Source: a bacterium (lineage in GTDB: Bacteria > Planctomycetota > Planctomycetia > Pirellulales > Pirellulaceae). Taken from it: a stretch of DNA of 64,000 nt. The position numbers and the translations under genes were made by a program. Of this stretch, positions 15,475-24,162 are shown one piece after another. Position 1 is the first letter of the stretch; the number at the start of each line of letters is the position of its first letter. Where the stretch lies: NCBI GenBank assembly GCA_030430075.1, contig JAUIGN010000042.1, positions 1 through 64,000 of the forward strand, read 5' to 3'. Under the pieces are notes generated by a model. That model worked only from the letters and a program-made list of their open reading frames with translations. It was not told the DNA's origin and ran no database searches.

Positions 15475-17520
15475 ATGATCGTCTCCTGGAATTGGCTGAA
15501 AGACTACGTCGAGCTCAAGATGGATCCTGTGGAGGTCGAGCAACGGCTGATGATGGCCGGACTCAACCACGAAGGCTCCGAGACCGTGGGAGACGACCGG
15601 GCCATCGATCTCGAAGTCACCAGCAACCGGCCTGATTGCCTGGGCCATCTGGGGGTTGCCCGCGAGATCGGTGTCCTCTTCGACCTCCCGCTGCAGTTGC
15701 CGGCGGCGCAACCCGCAGCCAGCGGACCGGCAGTCGAGGAGACCGTCGGAGTCCGCATCGACTGTCCCGACCTCTGCTACCGCTACACGGCCCGCGTTAT
15801 CCGGAACGTGACGATTGGCCCCAGCCCCGAGTGGCTGGCAGACCGCTTGCGGACCATTGGGATCGCGGTGATCAACAATGTGGTTGACGTCAGCAACTAT
15901 GTGCTGATGGAGTGCGGCCAGCCGCTGCATACCTTTGATCTGGGCCGGTTGGCCGGCGGGCAGATCATTGTTCGCGAAGCGAGACAGGGAGAGAAATTCG
16001 AGGCCATCGACCACAACACCTACGACCTGGCACCGGGGATGTGTGTCATCGCGGACGCCAACCGTCCGGTCGCCTTGGGTGGCGTCATGGGAGGCGCGGA
16101 AACGGAAGTCGCAGAAACCACCACGGATCTGCTGATTGAAGCCGCCGAGTTTGCCCCGATCTCGATTCGCCGCACCGCACGGCAGCTCAACCTCCACAGC
16201 CCTTCCTCGTATCGCTTTGAACGGACCGTCGACCCGGCCGGCGTGGACTGGGCAAGCCGCCGTTGCTGCGAGCTGATCCTGGAGTTGGCGGGCGGCGAAC
16301 TGGCGGACGGCGTCGTCGATGTGGGTACCCCGATCGCCGCACCGCAACCGGTCGTCCTTCGCTTGGGGCAGGTCGAGCGGATTTTGGGGATCACGATTTC
16401 GGCCGCCGAAGTGCAGCGGATCCTGACCACACTTGGTAACGAGCCGGTTCGCGCCGACGAAACCAGCGTCGAAGTGATTCCTCCGACCTGGCGGCGAGAC
16501 CTCACCCGGGAGATCGATTTGATTGAAGAGGTCGCGCGGATCCACGGCTATGACGAGATTCCAGAAGACGTCGCCGTTCCCATGTGGCCCTCCAGCCATA
16601 CTGACGCGGAACGCGTGCTGAGTAAACTTCGCCGCGTGCTTACCGCCGCCGGTTTCGACGAAGCGATCACCGCCAGTCTCTGCCCGCCCGAATGGGGCCA
16701 ACGCTTCTCACCGTGGACGGACCGCGAGCCGATTGCTGCCAGCATGCCGATGAAGGGCATCCTGGCCGACGCGCCCAACGACCTGGGACAAGCAGACCGG
16801 GTCAGGCAAAGTCTGCTTCCCAGCCTGCTGGAAGCCCGCCGCTACAACGAATCGGTCGGCAACTCGCGTTGCGAACTGTTCGAGACAGCCAAGGTCTACT
16901 TGCCTCGCGACGGGGAGCTTCCCGTCGAACCCTGGACGCTGGCACTTGTCACCAGCCATGATTTCTACCATCTCAAAGGCGTCCTCGAACAACTCGTCGC
17001 CACGCTTGCGCCGAACGTCGCACCGGAGGTCAAGCCCACGGCGCAGCCGTTGCTGGACGCCGACCGCTCCGCCGAGCTGACGCTCGGGAACCAACCGTGG
17101 GGTTTTGTCGGCGAGCTGTCGCCGGAGGCCGCCAAGCAGTTTGGGCTCCGAAGTGGGGCCACGGTCGCTGAACTACGGATCGCCCCATTGGAAGAAATTG
17201 CCGTCTTGATCCCCCAATACCAGCCGCAGATCCCTTACCCGGCGATTGACCGGGACTTGAACCTCGTTGTCGACGAGCGGCTGCGGTGGAGCGAGCTCCG
17301 CGCGACCGTGGAGAGCTCGGCCGGCGAATTCCTGGAAGCGGTCGAGTACAAAGAGACGTACCGTGACGCCCAGCGGGACGGGGCGGACAAGAAACGGCTC
17401 CTGTTGAGCGTCGTATTCCGCTCGCACCAGGGGACGCTGACCAACGAAGAGGCGGATCAAATGCGCGATCGCATCGTGGCGGCCTGTGAAGCCGCACACG
17501 GGGCGAAACTACTGGCGTGA
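15475..17520 (+). CDS. pheT: Phenylalanyl-tRNA synthetase beta subunit, short form lacking the N-terminal OB domain
   Basis: 681 residues, about 110 shorter than the common ~790-800. The B1 start (MIVSWNWLKDYVE) runs to residue ~45 and passes directly to LEVTSNRPDCLGHLG. The EMAPII-like tRNA-binding OB domain (about residues 40-150 in E. coli PheT) is therefore missing. B3/B4 (to ~205), B5 (~290-365), the catalytic-like core and the C-terminal FDX-ACB anticodon-binding domain (~590-680, PYPAIDRDLNLVVDE) are present. The pairing with pheS upstream supports a working enzyme. There is no frameshift; the shortening is clean. It ends 8 bases before the convergent HTH gene. Confidence 0.95.
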   Translation: MIVSWNWLKDYVELKMDPVEVEQRLMMAGLNHEGSETVGDDRAIDLEVTSNRPDCLGHLGVAREIGVLFDLPLQLPAAQPAASGPAVEETVGVRIDCPDLCYRYTARVIRNVTIGPSPEWLADRLRTIGIAVINNVVDVSNYVLMECGQPLHTFDLGRLAGGQIIVREARQGEKFEAIDHNTYDLAPGMCVIADANRPVALGGVMGGAETEVAETTTDLLIEAAEFAPISIRRTARQLNLHSPSSYRFERTVDPAGVDWASRRCCELILELAGGELADGVVDVGTPIAAPQPVVLRLGQVERILGITISAAEVQRILTTLGNEPVRADETSVEVIPPTWRRDLTREIDLIEEVARIHGYDEIPEDVAVPMWPSSHTDAERVLSKLRRVLTAAGFDEAITASLCPPEWGQRFSPWTDREPIAASMPMKGILADAPNDLGQADRVRQSLLPSLLEARRYNESVGNSRCELFETAKVYLPRDGELPVEPWTLALVTSHDFYHLKGVLEQLVATLAPNVAPEVKPTAQPLLDADRSAELTLGNQPWGFVGELSPEAAKQFGLRSGATVAELRIAPLEEIAVLIPQYQPQIPYPAIDRDLNLVVDERLRWSELRATVESSAGEFLEAVEYKETYRDAQRDGADKKRLLLSVVFRSHQGTLTNEEADQMRDRIVAACEAAHGAKLLA

Positions 17521-17528
17521 GCGCCTGA

Positions 17529-18071
17529 TTACTCGTAGTCCATTCCGTCCGCCATCAGGTCATCCGACATGCGCCGTTCGGCAACGCGCCCCACTTCGTC
17601 GAGGCTTCGTCGTTGACCAAATTGATGCCAGGGGCTGACCTCTTCCAGCTCGGGCATGATCTCAAGCAATTGCGAGACCAGGGTCTCAGCCATCCGCGAG
17701 ACGCTGGCCGATGGTGACCGCTCCTCGATCGCCTTGGCCGTCTTCATGATTCGGATCAAGCGCGCACGCTCCATGACCGGCCGCGAGAGGGGCTCGTCCG
17801 TTTCCTCAACCAGATCGGTCAGGGGCACGTCGAGGGCCTTCTGCCATTTGTGCAAATCGCTGAGCCGCAGGTCGGTCGATTCCTGCTCCTGCAGACGCAG
17901 ACTGCGAATGTCGCTCCCCATCTGTCGCGCCGCACTTCGGAGCGAAACGCCCTGCTGCAACCTGACCTTGCGAATCCGGTGCAGGACCGTGTTCTTCTGA
18001 GACTCGTCGCCGTTGTTCGAGATCATCGGCGAGTGAACCGAATTGGCTCCCGGCATGTCGACAATTGCCAT
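17529..18071 (-). CDS. Helix-turn-helix (XRE-like) regulator
   Basis: 180 residues from the ATG at 18071, with a strong AGAGGAGA ribosome site 6 bases upstream. Residues ~30-92 read as an XRE-type DNA-binding domain (RIRKVRLQQGVSLRSAARQM, then LRLSDLHKWQKALDVPLTDLVEE). The tail (~93-180) is mainly helical and acidic, ending SDDLMADGMDYE, with no recognised ligand or enzyme domain. It is probably a cytoplasmic transcription factor; its targets are unknown. Planctomycetes carry conserved proteins of this layout (family recollection). It is convergent with pheT and divergent from nothing close by, as 456 bases separate it from the next gene. Confidence 0.75.
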   Translation of the reverse strand: MAIVDMPGANSVHSPMISNNGDESQKNTVLHRIRKVRLQQGVSLRSAARQMGSDIRSLRLQEQESTDLRLSDLHKWQKALDVPLTDLVEETDEPLSRPVMERARLIRIMKTAKAIEERSPSASVSRMAETLVSQLLEIMPELEEVSPWHQFGQRRSLDEVGRVAERRMSDDLMADGMDYE

Positions 18072-18527
18072 CACGCTTCTCCTCTGTCCTGGAAACCGCG
18101 CGCGCTGACTAGCGCGACTCCTGCGGTAACGGTTGAGCCGAGTGTTCCGGACCCGGCCGCAACCTTATGACGCGTTAACCGGAGGAAGCGTTCCCGGAAT
18201 TAGGGGCCTATTTTCGGCAGCATCGGACCAAGTCGGCGAAAAACGCAACAAAGATCTTGTCTGCAACGACTTGCGGCGCGTCGGCGTAGAAGAGAGTGAG
18301 CCCCAATACGGTTCAATTCGGATCCGATGCCGCATCCTCAACGTGTTGACTGGCAACGCGTTAACGATGTTTACCGAGCATCCGCCAGGTTCCTGCTCGC
18401 ATGGTTGCCAAACAACGACTTCCGAATTCCGATGCAACGGTATTGCGAGCAGGAAATTAGGGGACGGCGGAATGTCATGCAAAACATGACGTACGGCAGT
18501 GGGGAATCCAATTGAACGCTACCGGGC
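18072..18527. other. Intergenic region with a dispersed hairpin element
   Basis: 456 bases without a supported gene. A hairpin of the TCATGC/GCATGA family lies at 18472-18492. The segment CCAAACAACGACTTC at 18409 recurs, inverted, near 28365, another shared intergenic element. Confidence 0.6.
18472..18492. repeat. Dispersed hairpin element, copy 2
   Basis: ATGTCATG-CAAAA-CATGACGT: a 6-bp perfect stem (GTCATG/CATGAC), extendable to 8 with one G-T pair. The loop differs from the other copies, so it may be a divergent member. Confidence 0.55.
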
Positions 18528-19184
18528 CTAGCGTCGAAATGCTTGGAAGCGAGGCTGCGGCGGGCCAAAGACATGGGAGGATCCTGCCCCTTGGGCGGCT
18601 GACGCAGCCGGACGCAAGTGCCGTTCATCGACCCGAGCGTTGTGGGGCGGAGCCTCCGGCAGATCGGCGATCAGTGCCTCGAGTTCTTCCCGTGTGGGGC
18701 GCCTCGTCCGCTCGCGAAAAGCTGCACTCCAGGCGGCCAGGTACGCTTCGGTTGCGGCGTCAAGCTCGACCAGTTCCGGATCCGGTTCGGCCGCGGGCTC
18801 GGGCGGGCGCTGTGGATGCCCCTGGGATGCATGCTGATCCACATGGAGCTCGCAGACCCGCCTCAGATCAGCCAGGCCGAAGGCCGTGTTTTCCTTCTGC
18901 ACGATGACCACACGACCGCGACTTAACTGGTAGCCGGTCTTGATCACGGCTTCTCCGCCAAGCCGTTCGGTGTGCCGAGCGACACGGACCTGCGGAAAAC
19001 GCACCGCCAGCTCCCGCGCAACCTCGTCGGTATGATCGGTCGAGCCGTCATCGACCACCAGCAGCTCAAAGTCCGACGTCACATCCGGAATGATTTCCAG
19101 CATCTGGTGGACGAGACGGGGGAGAGCGCGCTGCACGTTGTGAACGGGAAGGACGACACTGAGCGACTGATCGGAATTCGTCAC
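18528..19184 (-). CDS. Family 2 glycosyltransferase-like protein, shortened
   Basis: 218 residues from the GTG at 19184 (GGAG 9 bases upstream). The N-terminal half is the GT-A nucleotide-sugar-binding fold: SVVLPVHNVQRALPRLV, then ELLVVDDGSTDHT. Normally a DxD metal motif follows at the point where this protein has VIVQKENTAFG, so the acidic pair is not obvious. After about residue 115 the family resemblance ends and a Pro/Glu/Ala/Arg-rich tail follows instead of the acceptor-binding half. It may be a binding-only or degenerate enzyme. No glycan gene cluster surrounds it. It lies just upstream of, and divergent from, the NACHT gene, with about 510 bases between. Confidence 0.65.
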   Translation of the reverse strand: MTNSDQSLSVVLPVHNVQRALPRLVHQMLEIIPDVTSDFELLVVDDGSTDHTDEVARELAVRFPQVRVARHTERLGGEAVIKTGYQLSRGRVVIVQKENTAFGLADLRRVCELHVDQHASQGHPQRPPEPAAEPDPELVELDAATEAYLAAWSAAFRERTRRPTREELEALIADLPEAPPHNARVDERHLRPAASAAQGAGSSHVFGPPQPRFQAFRR

Positions 19185-19696
19185 AGATGCAAACTCCAAA
19201 GGGGGCGACGGAACGGCTTCGCTACAATCATCGACGCTCCACTGCCGACACTGCAACGCGAGGCCAAAGCAGCCCGTTTTTCGTCTCGTGCGGCAAACGA
19301 CGGTCGTCCGAAATGCTTGGCCCCATCGGTCAACGGTGATAACGGCTGGTCCGGTTGTGTGCCGCCAACACCAGGCGAATGCCCGCCAATTCGCAATTCC
19401 GGCTCAACACCCTGTGCGACCGGCCGTGGTTGCTCAGGAAGTCTAAGGAATGTGTGGTGTCTGAGTCATTGTTAAATCCCCAGAGACTGTGCCCTCACTG
19501 GCCGGTAATGGTGAAAACCTGATCGGCCCAATTGGCAGCGTTAGTCAAGAGTTCACAAGCATAATCACGACGGGGCGCAGTAGTGGTAGGGGGGCGAGCA
19601 GGGTCTCGACCTGTTAGACTGCGTGCAGAAAGTGTTATTCATAGAGTTCCGCCGTCGGCATTTTTGCGAAATAAATCGCATTCGTGGGGCATAGGC
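19185..19696. other. Region between the glycosyltransferase and NACHT genes
   Basis: 512 bases. Composition shifts here from GC-rich to about half AT, so the left edge of the acquired segment probably lies within roughly 19.4-19.6 kb. I see no tRNA, integrase or obvious direct-repeat attachment site. The promoter of the NACHT gene should lie in the last 150 bases. Confidence 0.5.
19665..19680. promoter_or_regulatory. Small inverted repeat before the NACHT gene
   Basis: TGCGA-AATAAA-TCGCA, a perfect 5-bp inverted repeat in an AT-rich stretch 17-32 bases upstream of the ATG at 19697. It could be an operator or part of the 5' leader; the support is only positional. Confidence 0.35.
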
Positions 19697-22210
19697 ATGG
19701 ACAAGACTGATTTGGTAGGCCGAGTAAAGCATCTCTTTGAGCTTTCCGGGCACAAGGTCGTATCTAGCGTTGAGATTAACCACACAGAAATCGATGTACT
19801 AGCGGAAGAACTGCATGGGCTGGTTCGAAAGAAAGTCTTGGTGGAATGCACTGAGGAAAAGAAAGTCGGTGTGCCAAAACTCCGTGCGGATGCTGAGAAG
19901 CTACGTGCTGCTATGGCGCAGCTCGGGGGATCTGCCGTACCAATGCACGTAGCACTGAATGCCTACACTACCCAAGCGCGCGGGTACGCACAGAGCAACA
20001 ATATTGACGCGTACACTCTGGAAGAGCTCGAGACCCGGTTAGTCAACTTTGATGAATACGTAAACGCAATAGAACGCGAGCCCGTGCGGCAAGCCATCCT
20101 TGATGAGTATCAGGAAACACGCCTACATTTTGAAGGTCATGTCGACGAAAGGATCCCTGCCTTCGAGTTCTTCGATCGATGGCTCGAGAATGACGATCTA
20201 TGGCTGACGGTACTAGGCGACTACGGTGTTGGCAAGTCATGGATGCTCAGAAGATTGCTCTACCGTTTGCTATCCGCTTACAAAGAGTCCCCCAGCACTG
20301 CATGTTTGCCTTTCTTCGTGCCCCTTCAGCGGTTCACAAAGGCATTCGACTTAGACACCTTGTTTCTCGCAACATTTGCGACGTACGGCCTATCCGGAGT
20401 TCATCTGGACGCATTCAAATACCTTGTTCGGAATGGACGAATCCTGTTTCTTTTTGATTCATTCGATGAAATGGCGCAATCGCTTTCGCGCAACACTCTC
20501 CGAGAAAACCTGCAGCAACTGGTAAGTGCCTTGCATGGTAACTCCCGAGCAATCATGACGTCGCGTCCTACCTACTTTGAGAGCCGCGCCGAAAGACTAT
20601 TGGTTTCTGATGCCGGACAAGGGCCACGCGCCCACCGACACGATCAGATCGTTCACGATCGCCAAACAGCACTTACACGTTTTATCGAAGAACACGTATC
20701 GAAGACCCAATTTGCCCGCCTCAATGACCTTACCCACGAACAGCGTCGTCAACTATTTCAAGTTGTCTTGCACGGCAAATCAGAGGCAAAGGCAGAGTTG
20801 GAGAGCCTATTCGAGAGGTTCAAAGAACTGCAGTCCATCTCACAACGCGCCGTGTTAGCAAGGTTGCTTACAACGGTCGCAGAAACACTTGCCGTAAGAG
20901 AACAGATCTTCACGCCTGACGGCTTTCCCCTGCTGCCAGAGGACTTGTCACATCTGAATCAAGCTAAGATCTTCGAGATCGTTGTCAACAACCTATTGCA
21001 CAGGGACAAGGAGATAGGAGACCTTAGCGCCGCAGACCGGCTTCGGTTTTTGAGGCGATTTGCAGTCCACCTTCAACACAAGAACCGTGACCCCTTCGCG
21101 AAGCCTTGCGAGATCCGCGAGATTGTCGACGAGTTGTTTGCGGAGAGACTTCGTCGAACGGACGCGCCGGAGCAGTTGCGCGACAACTTCTATCGAACTT
21201 GCCGTCGTCATTCTGGATTGACGACCGAAGGTCAATTCCATGACACGACTGGGAACATTGATACGCCTGTTGACGAACGCGACGTAGACTCACGCGTCGG
21301 CTTCTCCCACAACAGCCTTCGTGAGTATCTTGTGGCCGACGCTTTGTCGTTGTTTGCGTCCGGCGGCGAAAAGTTAGATGGCGTCGAAGATGTAGCGATG
21401 AACGAAGCAATCGGCGATTTCTTCATTGGCATCGCAAGATACCAGAGTGGACTTTTTGAATGCACCGCCGCAAAGTATGAGGAAACAACGGTTTCACGCG
21501 TTCGCGAGTTGTTGTTTGAGATTCTTTTTTGGGCGATTGGGAAGGATGCCATTGGCATTGGGGCCCTGGGAAGACCTCCGAACTTCCACGGGATGGACCT
21601 GTCGCTTCACGACCTTTCAGGGCTGAAGCTCTTCGAGAGTAAGCTCACAGAATGTGCAATCGGTGAAACGGATTTTCGAGAGGCCGATCTACGCAAGGCA
21701 GACTTCTGTGGATCGATCGTCGACAACGCAATGCTCGATGGCGCGCTGGTTAAGGGTGCAGACTTTCGTAGCGCGGCGGTTGAGTCAATATACGTCTACG
21801 ATGACTTCAACACACGCACAACCAGTGTTCTCGCGGACCGCGATGCGCGGCAATGGCTGTTCTCACGAGGGGCACTTGTCGCACCCACGTCTGACCTAAA
21901 TCCACTCTTGGGTGATCCGCGATATGAGGCGGCCCGCGAAGTAGCCAAGACCGCATGCCGTAGAATCGCGGGCACGTTTAAGCTTGAGGGGCTTAGCAAG
22001 GGAGTTCAAAGCGAGCATCGGGAATTTGCAATAGGCTTTGCAGAGCACCTTGTCCGCGTCGACATTCTTCAGAAGGCAATTAAATCAAAAAGGGGCGGCG
22101 GTGGATGGGTGGTCAAGGTAAATCCTAAAATGCGTGAATGTCTGAGCGATTTCAGCGAAAAGGGCGCAATGACTACCGAAATCGAAAGGTACTTTAAAAA
22201 AGCAAAGTAA
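19697..22210 (+). CDS. Restriction-endonuclease-like / NACHT NTPase / pentapeptide protein, probable antiphage gene
   Basis: 837 residues from the ATG at 19697 (GGGG 8 bases upstream). Residues ~1-120 resemble an Mrr/PD-(D/E)xK nuclease fold: E31-I-D33, then E50-C51-T52, where active enzymes have E-x-K. The NACHT domain follows: Walker A GDYGVGKS (174-181), Walker B ILFLFDSFDE (249-258), arginine/sensor-type TSRP (288-291), and the winged-helix-end motif FSHNSLREYLVADAL (536-550). Pentapeptide-like repeats cover ~630-700 (FREADLRKADF, LVKGADFRSA), then ~135 residues of unassigned helical sequence. Bacterial NACHT proteins sense phage components and trigger effector domains (established for several clades). 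The gene is about 45-50% G+C by hand counts of two rows, against ~63% nearby, and uses more A/T-ending codons: a sign of transfer. No partner gene is adjacent. Confidence 0.85.
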   Translation: MDKTDLVGRVKHLFELSGHKVVSSVEINHTEIDVLAEELHGLVRKKVLVECTEEKKVGVPKLRADAEKLRAAMAQLGGSAVPMHVALNAYTTQARGYAQSNNIDAYTLEELETRLVNFDEYVNAIEREPVRQAILDEYQETRLHFEGHVDERIPAFEFFDRWLENDDLWLTVLGDYGVGKSWMLRRLLYRLLSAYKESPSTACLPFFVPLQRFTKAFDLDTLFLATFATYGLSGVHLDAFKYLVRNGRILFLFDSFDEMAQSLSRNTLRENLQQLVSALHGNSRAIMTSRPTYFESRAERLLVSDAGQGPRAHRHDQIVHDRQTALTRFIEEHVSKTQFARLNDLTHEQRRQLFQVVLHGKSEAKAELESLFERFKELQSISQRAVLARLLTTVAETLAVREQIFTPDGFPLLPEDLSHLNQAKIFEIVVNNLLHRDKEIGDLSAADRLRFLRRFAVHLQHKNRDPFAKPCEIREIVDELFAERLRRTDAPEQLRDNFYRTCRRHSGLTTEGQFHDTTGNIDTPVDERDVDSRVGFSHNSLREYLVADALSLFASGGEKLDGVEDVAMNEAIGDFFIGIARYQSGLFECTAAKYEETTVSRVRELLFEILFWAIGKDAIGIGALGRPPNFHGMDLSLHDLSGLKLFESKLTECAIGETDFREADLRKADFCGSIVDNAMLDGALVKGADFRSAAVESIYVYDDFNTRTTSVLADRDARQWLFSRGALVAPTSDLNPLLGDPRYEAAREVAKTACRRIAGTFKLEGLSKGVQSEHREFAIGFAEHLVRVDILQKAIKSKRGGGGWVVKVNPKMRECLSDFSEKGAMTTEIERYFKKAK

Positions 22211-22412
22211 GGCTGCGACCTTTCGCCTAAAACGGGGTCCACAGTTAGGTCACGGACCGTGCGCTGAAACGCAATGTCGTCATGCCAGATCGGCCGCTTC
22301 AAACGGGGATGCTAGTCCCGGTAAATCCGACTGGTCCACTATCTCTTTGCCGCTTCGCGAACATTAGAGTGAGACATCGCCGAGAGAAAAAAGGGGTGAT
22401 TGGGAGACCGAA

Positions 22413-22847
<435 letters not shown>

Positions 22848-23167
22848 TGGTTGGATTGGCGAAGGGTTTGATGGCAGCGATTTTCTTGGGGAGGCGGGGA
22901 GACCTGCGGTCGCTGGTTTCGGCGGGGTCAGAGACCCGCGCCGAGCGAGGTTGGGTCAGAGACCCGCGCCGAGCGAATTTGGGTTGGAGACCCGCGCCGA
23001 ACGAATTTGGGTTGGACTCTCGCGCTGGGCGAATTTGGGTCGGACTCTCGTGCCGAGCGAGGTTGGGTCGGACTCCCGTGCTGGGCGAGGTTGGGTTGGC
23101 GTCCTCGGGTAAAACGTTTTTCTCTTGTATGTCCGTTGATCTGTAGCCACTGATTGCGAGTCTGATC
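22848..23167. other. Intergenic region filled by repeat array 2
   Basis: 320 bases between yjbQ-like and SRPBCC genes, dominated by the 28-bp array and its degenerate leader (~22894-22930). Open frames crossing it are translations of the repeats and not genes. Confidence 0.75.
22931..23098. repeat. Repeat array 2: six 28-bp units, same core as array 1
   Basis: Units start at 22931, 22959, 22987, 23015, 23043 and 23071. The first half is GAGACCCGCGCCGAGC and drifts to GACTCCCGTGCTGGGC in later units; the second half is GAGGTTGGGTCR or GAATTTGGGTTG. A degenerate form of the common leader (GGAGACCTGCGGTCGCTGG) precedes it. Confidence 0.9.
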
Positions 23168-23611
23168 GTGACGCACGTCTATGTTTCGGCCGTTCTGCCT
23201 GCACCTATCGACGCCGTCTGGGCGCTGATCGGCGATTTCAATTCGCTTCCCGATTGGCATCCGCTGGTTGCCGCCAGCAGCATTGAAGGGGGACTGTCGA
23301 GCCGGCAGATCGGTTGTGTGCGGGCGCTCGATGTCATCGACGATGGGGGAACGATTCGCGAACAATTGATAACGCTGTCGGATCAGGAACACGTATGTCG
23401 TTACTCGATCCTGAGCGGTCCGATGGCCGTCCGTGACTATGTGGCCACGATGTGGTTGTTACCTGTGACAACCGCCTCCCAGACGTTTGCACAGTGGGAA
23501 GCTCGGTTTGCAACCGACCCGGTGGATCGCGCTGCCATGGTCGAGCTGGTAACGAGCATCTTTCGAGATGGTTTCGCCAGTGCCGCAGAGAAGCTGGCCG
23601 AACGATCTTGA
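23168..23611 (+). CDS. SRPBCC-family (polyketide cyclase/dehydrase-like) protein
   Basis: 147 residues with the START-like ligand-binding layout: an opening strand with PAPIDAVWALIGDFNSLPDWHP, a central run of beta strands, and a closing amphipathic helix (VELVTSIFRDGFASAAEKLAE). Proteins of this family bind small hydrophobic molecules in the cytoplasm; no ligand or pathway can be named from the sequence. The start is the GTG at 23168; no strong ribosome site. It sits between two repeat-filled intergenic regions, so it is probably transcribed alone. Confidence 0.82.
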   Translation: MTHVYVSAVLPAPIDAVWALIGDFNSLPDWHPLVAASSIEGGLSSRQIGCVRALDVIDDGGTIREQLITLSDQEHVCRYSILSGPMAVRDYVATMWLLPVTTASQTFAQWEARFATDPVDRAAMVELVTSIFRDGFASAAEKLAERS

Positions 23612-23747
23612 AACCACTCGGCTCGTCGGCCGCCACGTTCGTAACGCGCGATCTGGAAGGAACGGGGGAGCCAGCGATCGCCGAACCGCCCAGGTTGCAG
23701 TTCGCGGATTCCTGCACCTGGGTCGTCCATTACCCATCGGGTGTCCG

Positions 23748-23785
23748 GATCATGCATTAGCCGTTGGGCGTTAGCCCCGGTTGCG
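23748..23785 (-). repeat. Dispersed element related to 45455-45495 and 58770-58810
   Basis: Read on the minus strand it gives AACCGGGGCTAACGCC-C-AACGGCTAATGCATGATCCGG in pieces, nearly identical to the copy at 58771-58808 (A for C, A for C). It lies between convergent genes. Confidence 0.75.
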
Positions 23786-23881
23786 TCGAGCGCTGAGCAA
23801 CCCAGCCGCGAATGCGTACCGGACGTGGCGCACGCTTCGTGTGGGCAGGTTCCGGGTTGACGAGGCACGGGCATTACTGGG

Positions 23882-24115
23882 ATTGGAGACCTTCGGTCGG
23901 CGGTTTCGGCGGGGTCGGAGACCCGCGCCGAGCAAGTCGTCGGAGACCCGCGTCGAGCAAGTCGTCGGAGGCGCGCGTCGAGCAAGTCGTCGGAGGCGCG
24001 CGTCGAGCAAGTCGTCGGAGACCCGCGTCGAGCAAGTCGTCAGAGACCCGCGCCGAGCAAATCATCGGAGGCGCGCGCCGAGCAAGTCGTTGGAGGCGCG
24101 CCGAGCAAACGGTCA
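23882..24115. repeat. Repeat array 3: leader plus seven to eight 25-bp units
   Basis: The leader at 23882-23915 is identical to that of array 1 (ATTGGAGACCTTCGGTCGG and on). Units start at 23916, 23941, 23966, 23991, 24016, 24041 and 24066, with a shortened eighth at 24091. The consensus is CGGAGACCCGCGYCGAGC plus AAGTCGT; some units have GGCGCGCG in place of GACCCGCG. Confidence 0.92.
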
Positions 24116-24162
24116 GCGCTGCGCGCCGAACGCGGGTGGTCGCTACGGGCGAAACACCAAGG

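Larger units (their letters stand above)
23612..24162. other. Intergenic region with an AACGGCTAAT-type element and repeat array 3
   Basis: 551 bases between convergent genes. It contains, at 23748-23785, the reverse of the element at 58770-58810, and then the leader and 25-bp array at 23882-24115. No gene is supported. Confidence 0.75.

Noticed and set aside
15382..16701. Minus-strand open frame of 439 codons over pheT
   Set aside because: Antisense to a well-supported essential gene; its composition is that of a codon-bias shadow.
22300..22345. Possible tRNA remnant near the NACHT gene (tRNA T-arm-like sequence)
   Set aside because: No matching 5' acceptor strand, D-arm or anticodon arm could be found at the proper distance.
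23916..24115. CRISPR array in the repeat regions at 3.4, 22.9 and 23.9 kb
   Set aside because: The linkers between cores are constant within each array, too short (7-23 bp) and not spacer-like, and no cas gene is present.
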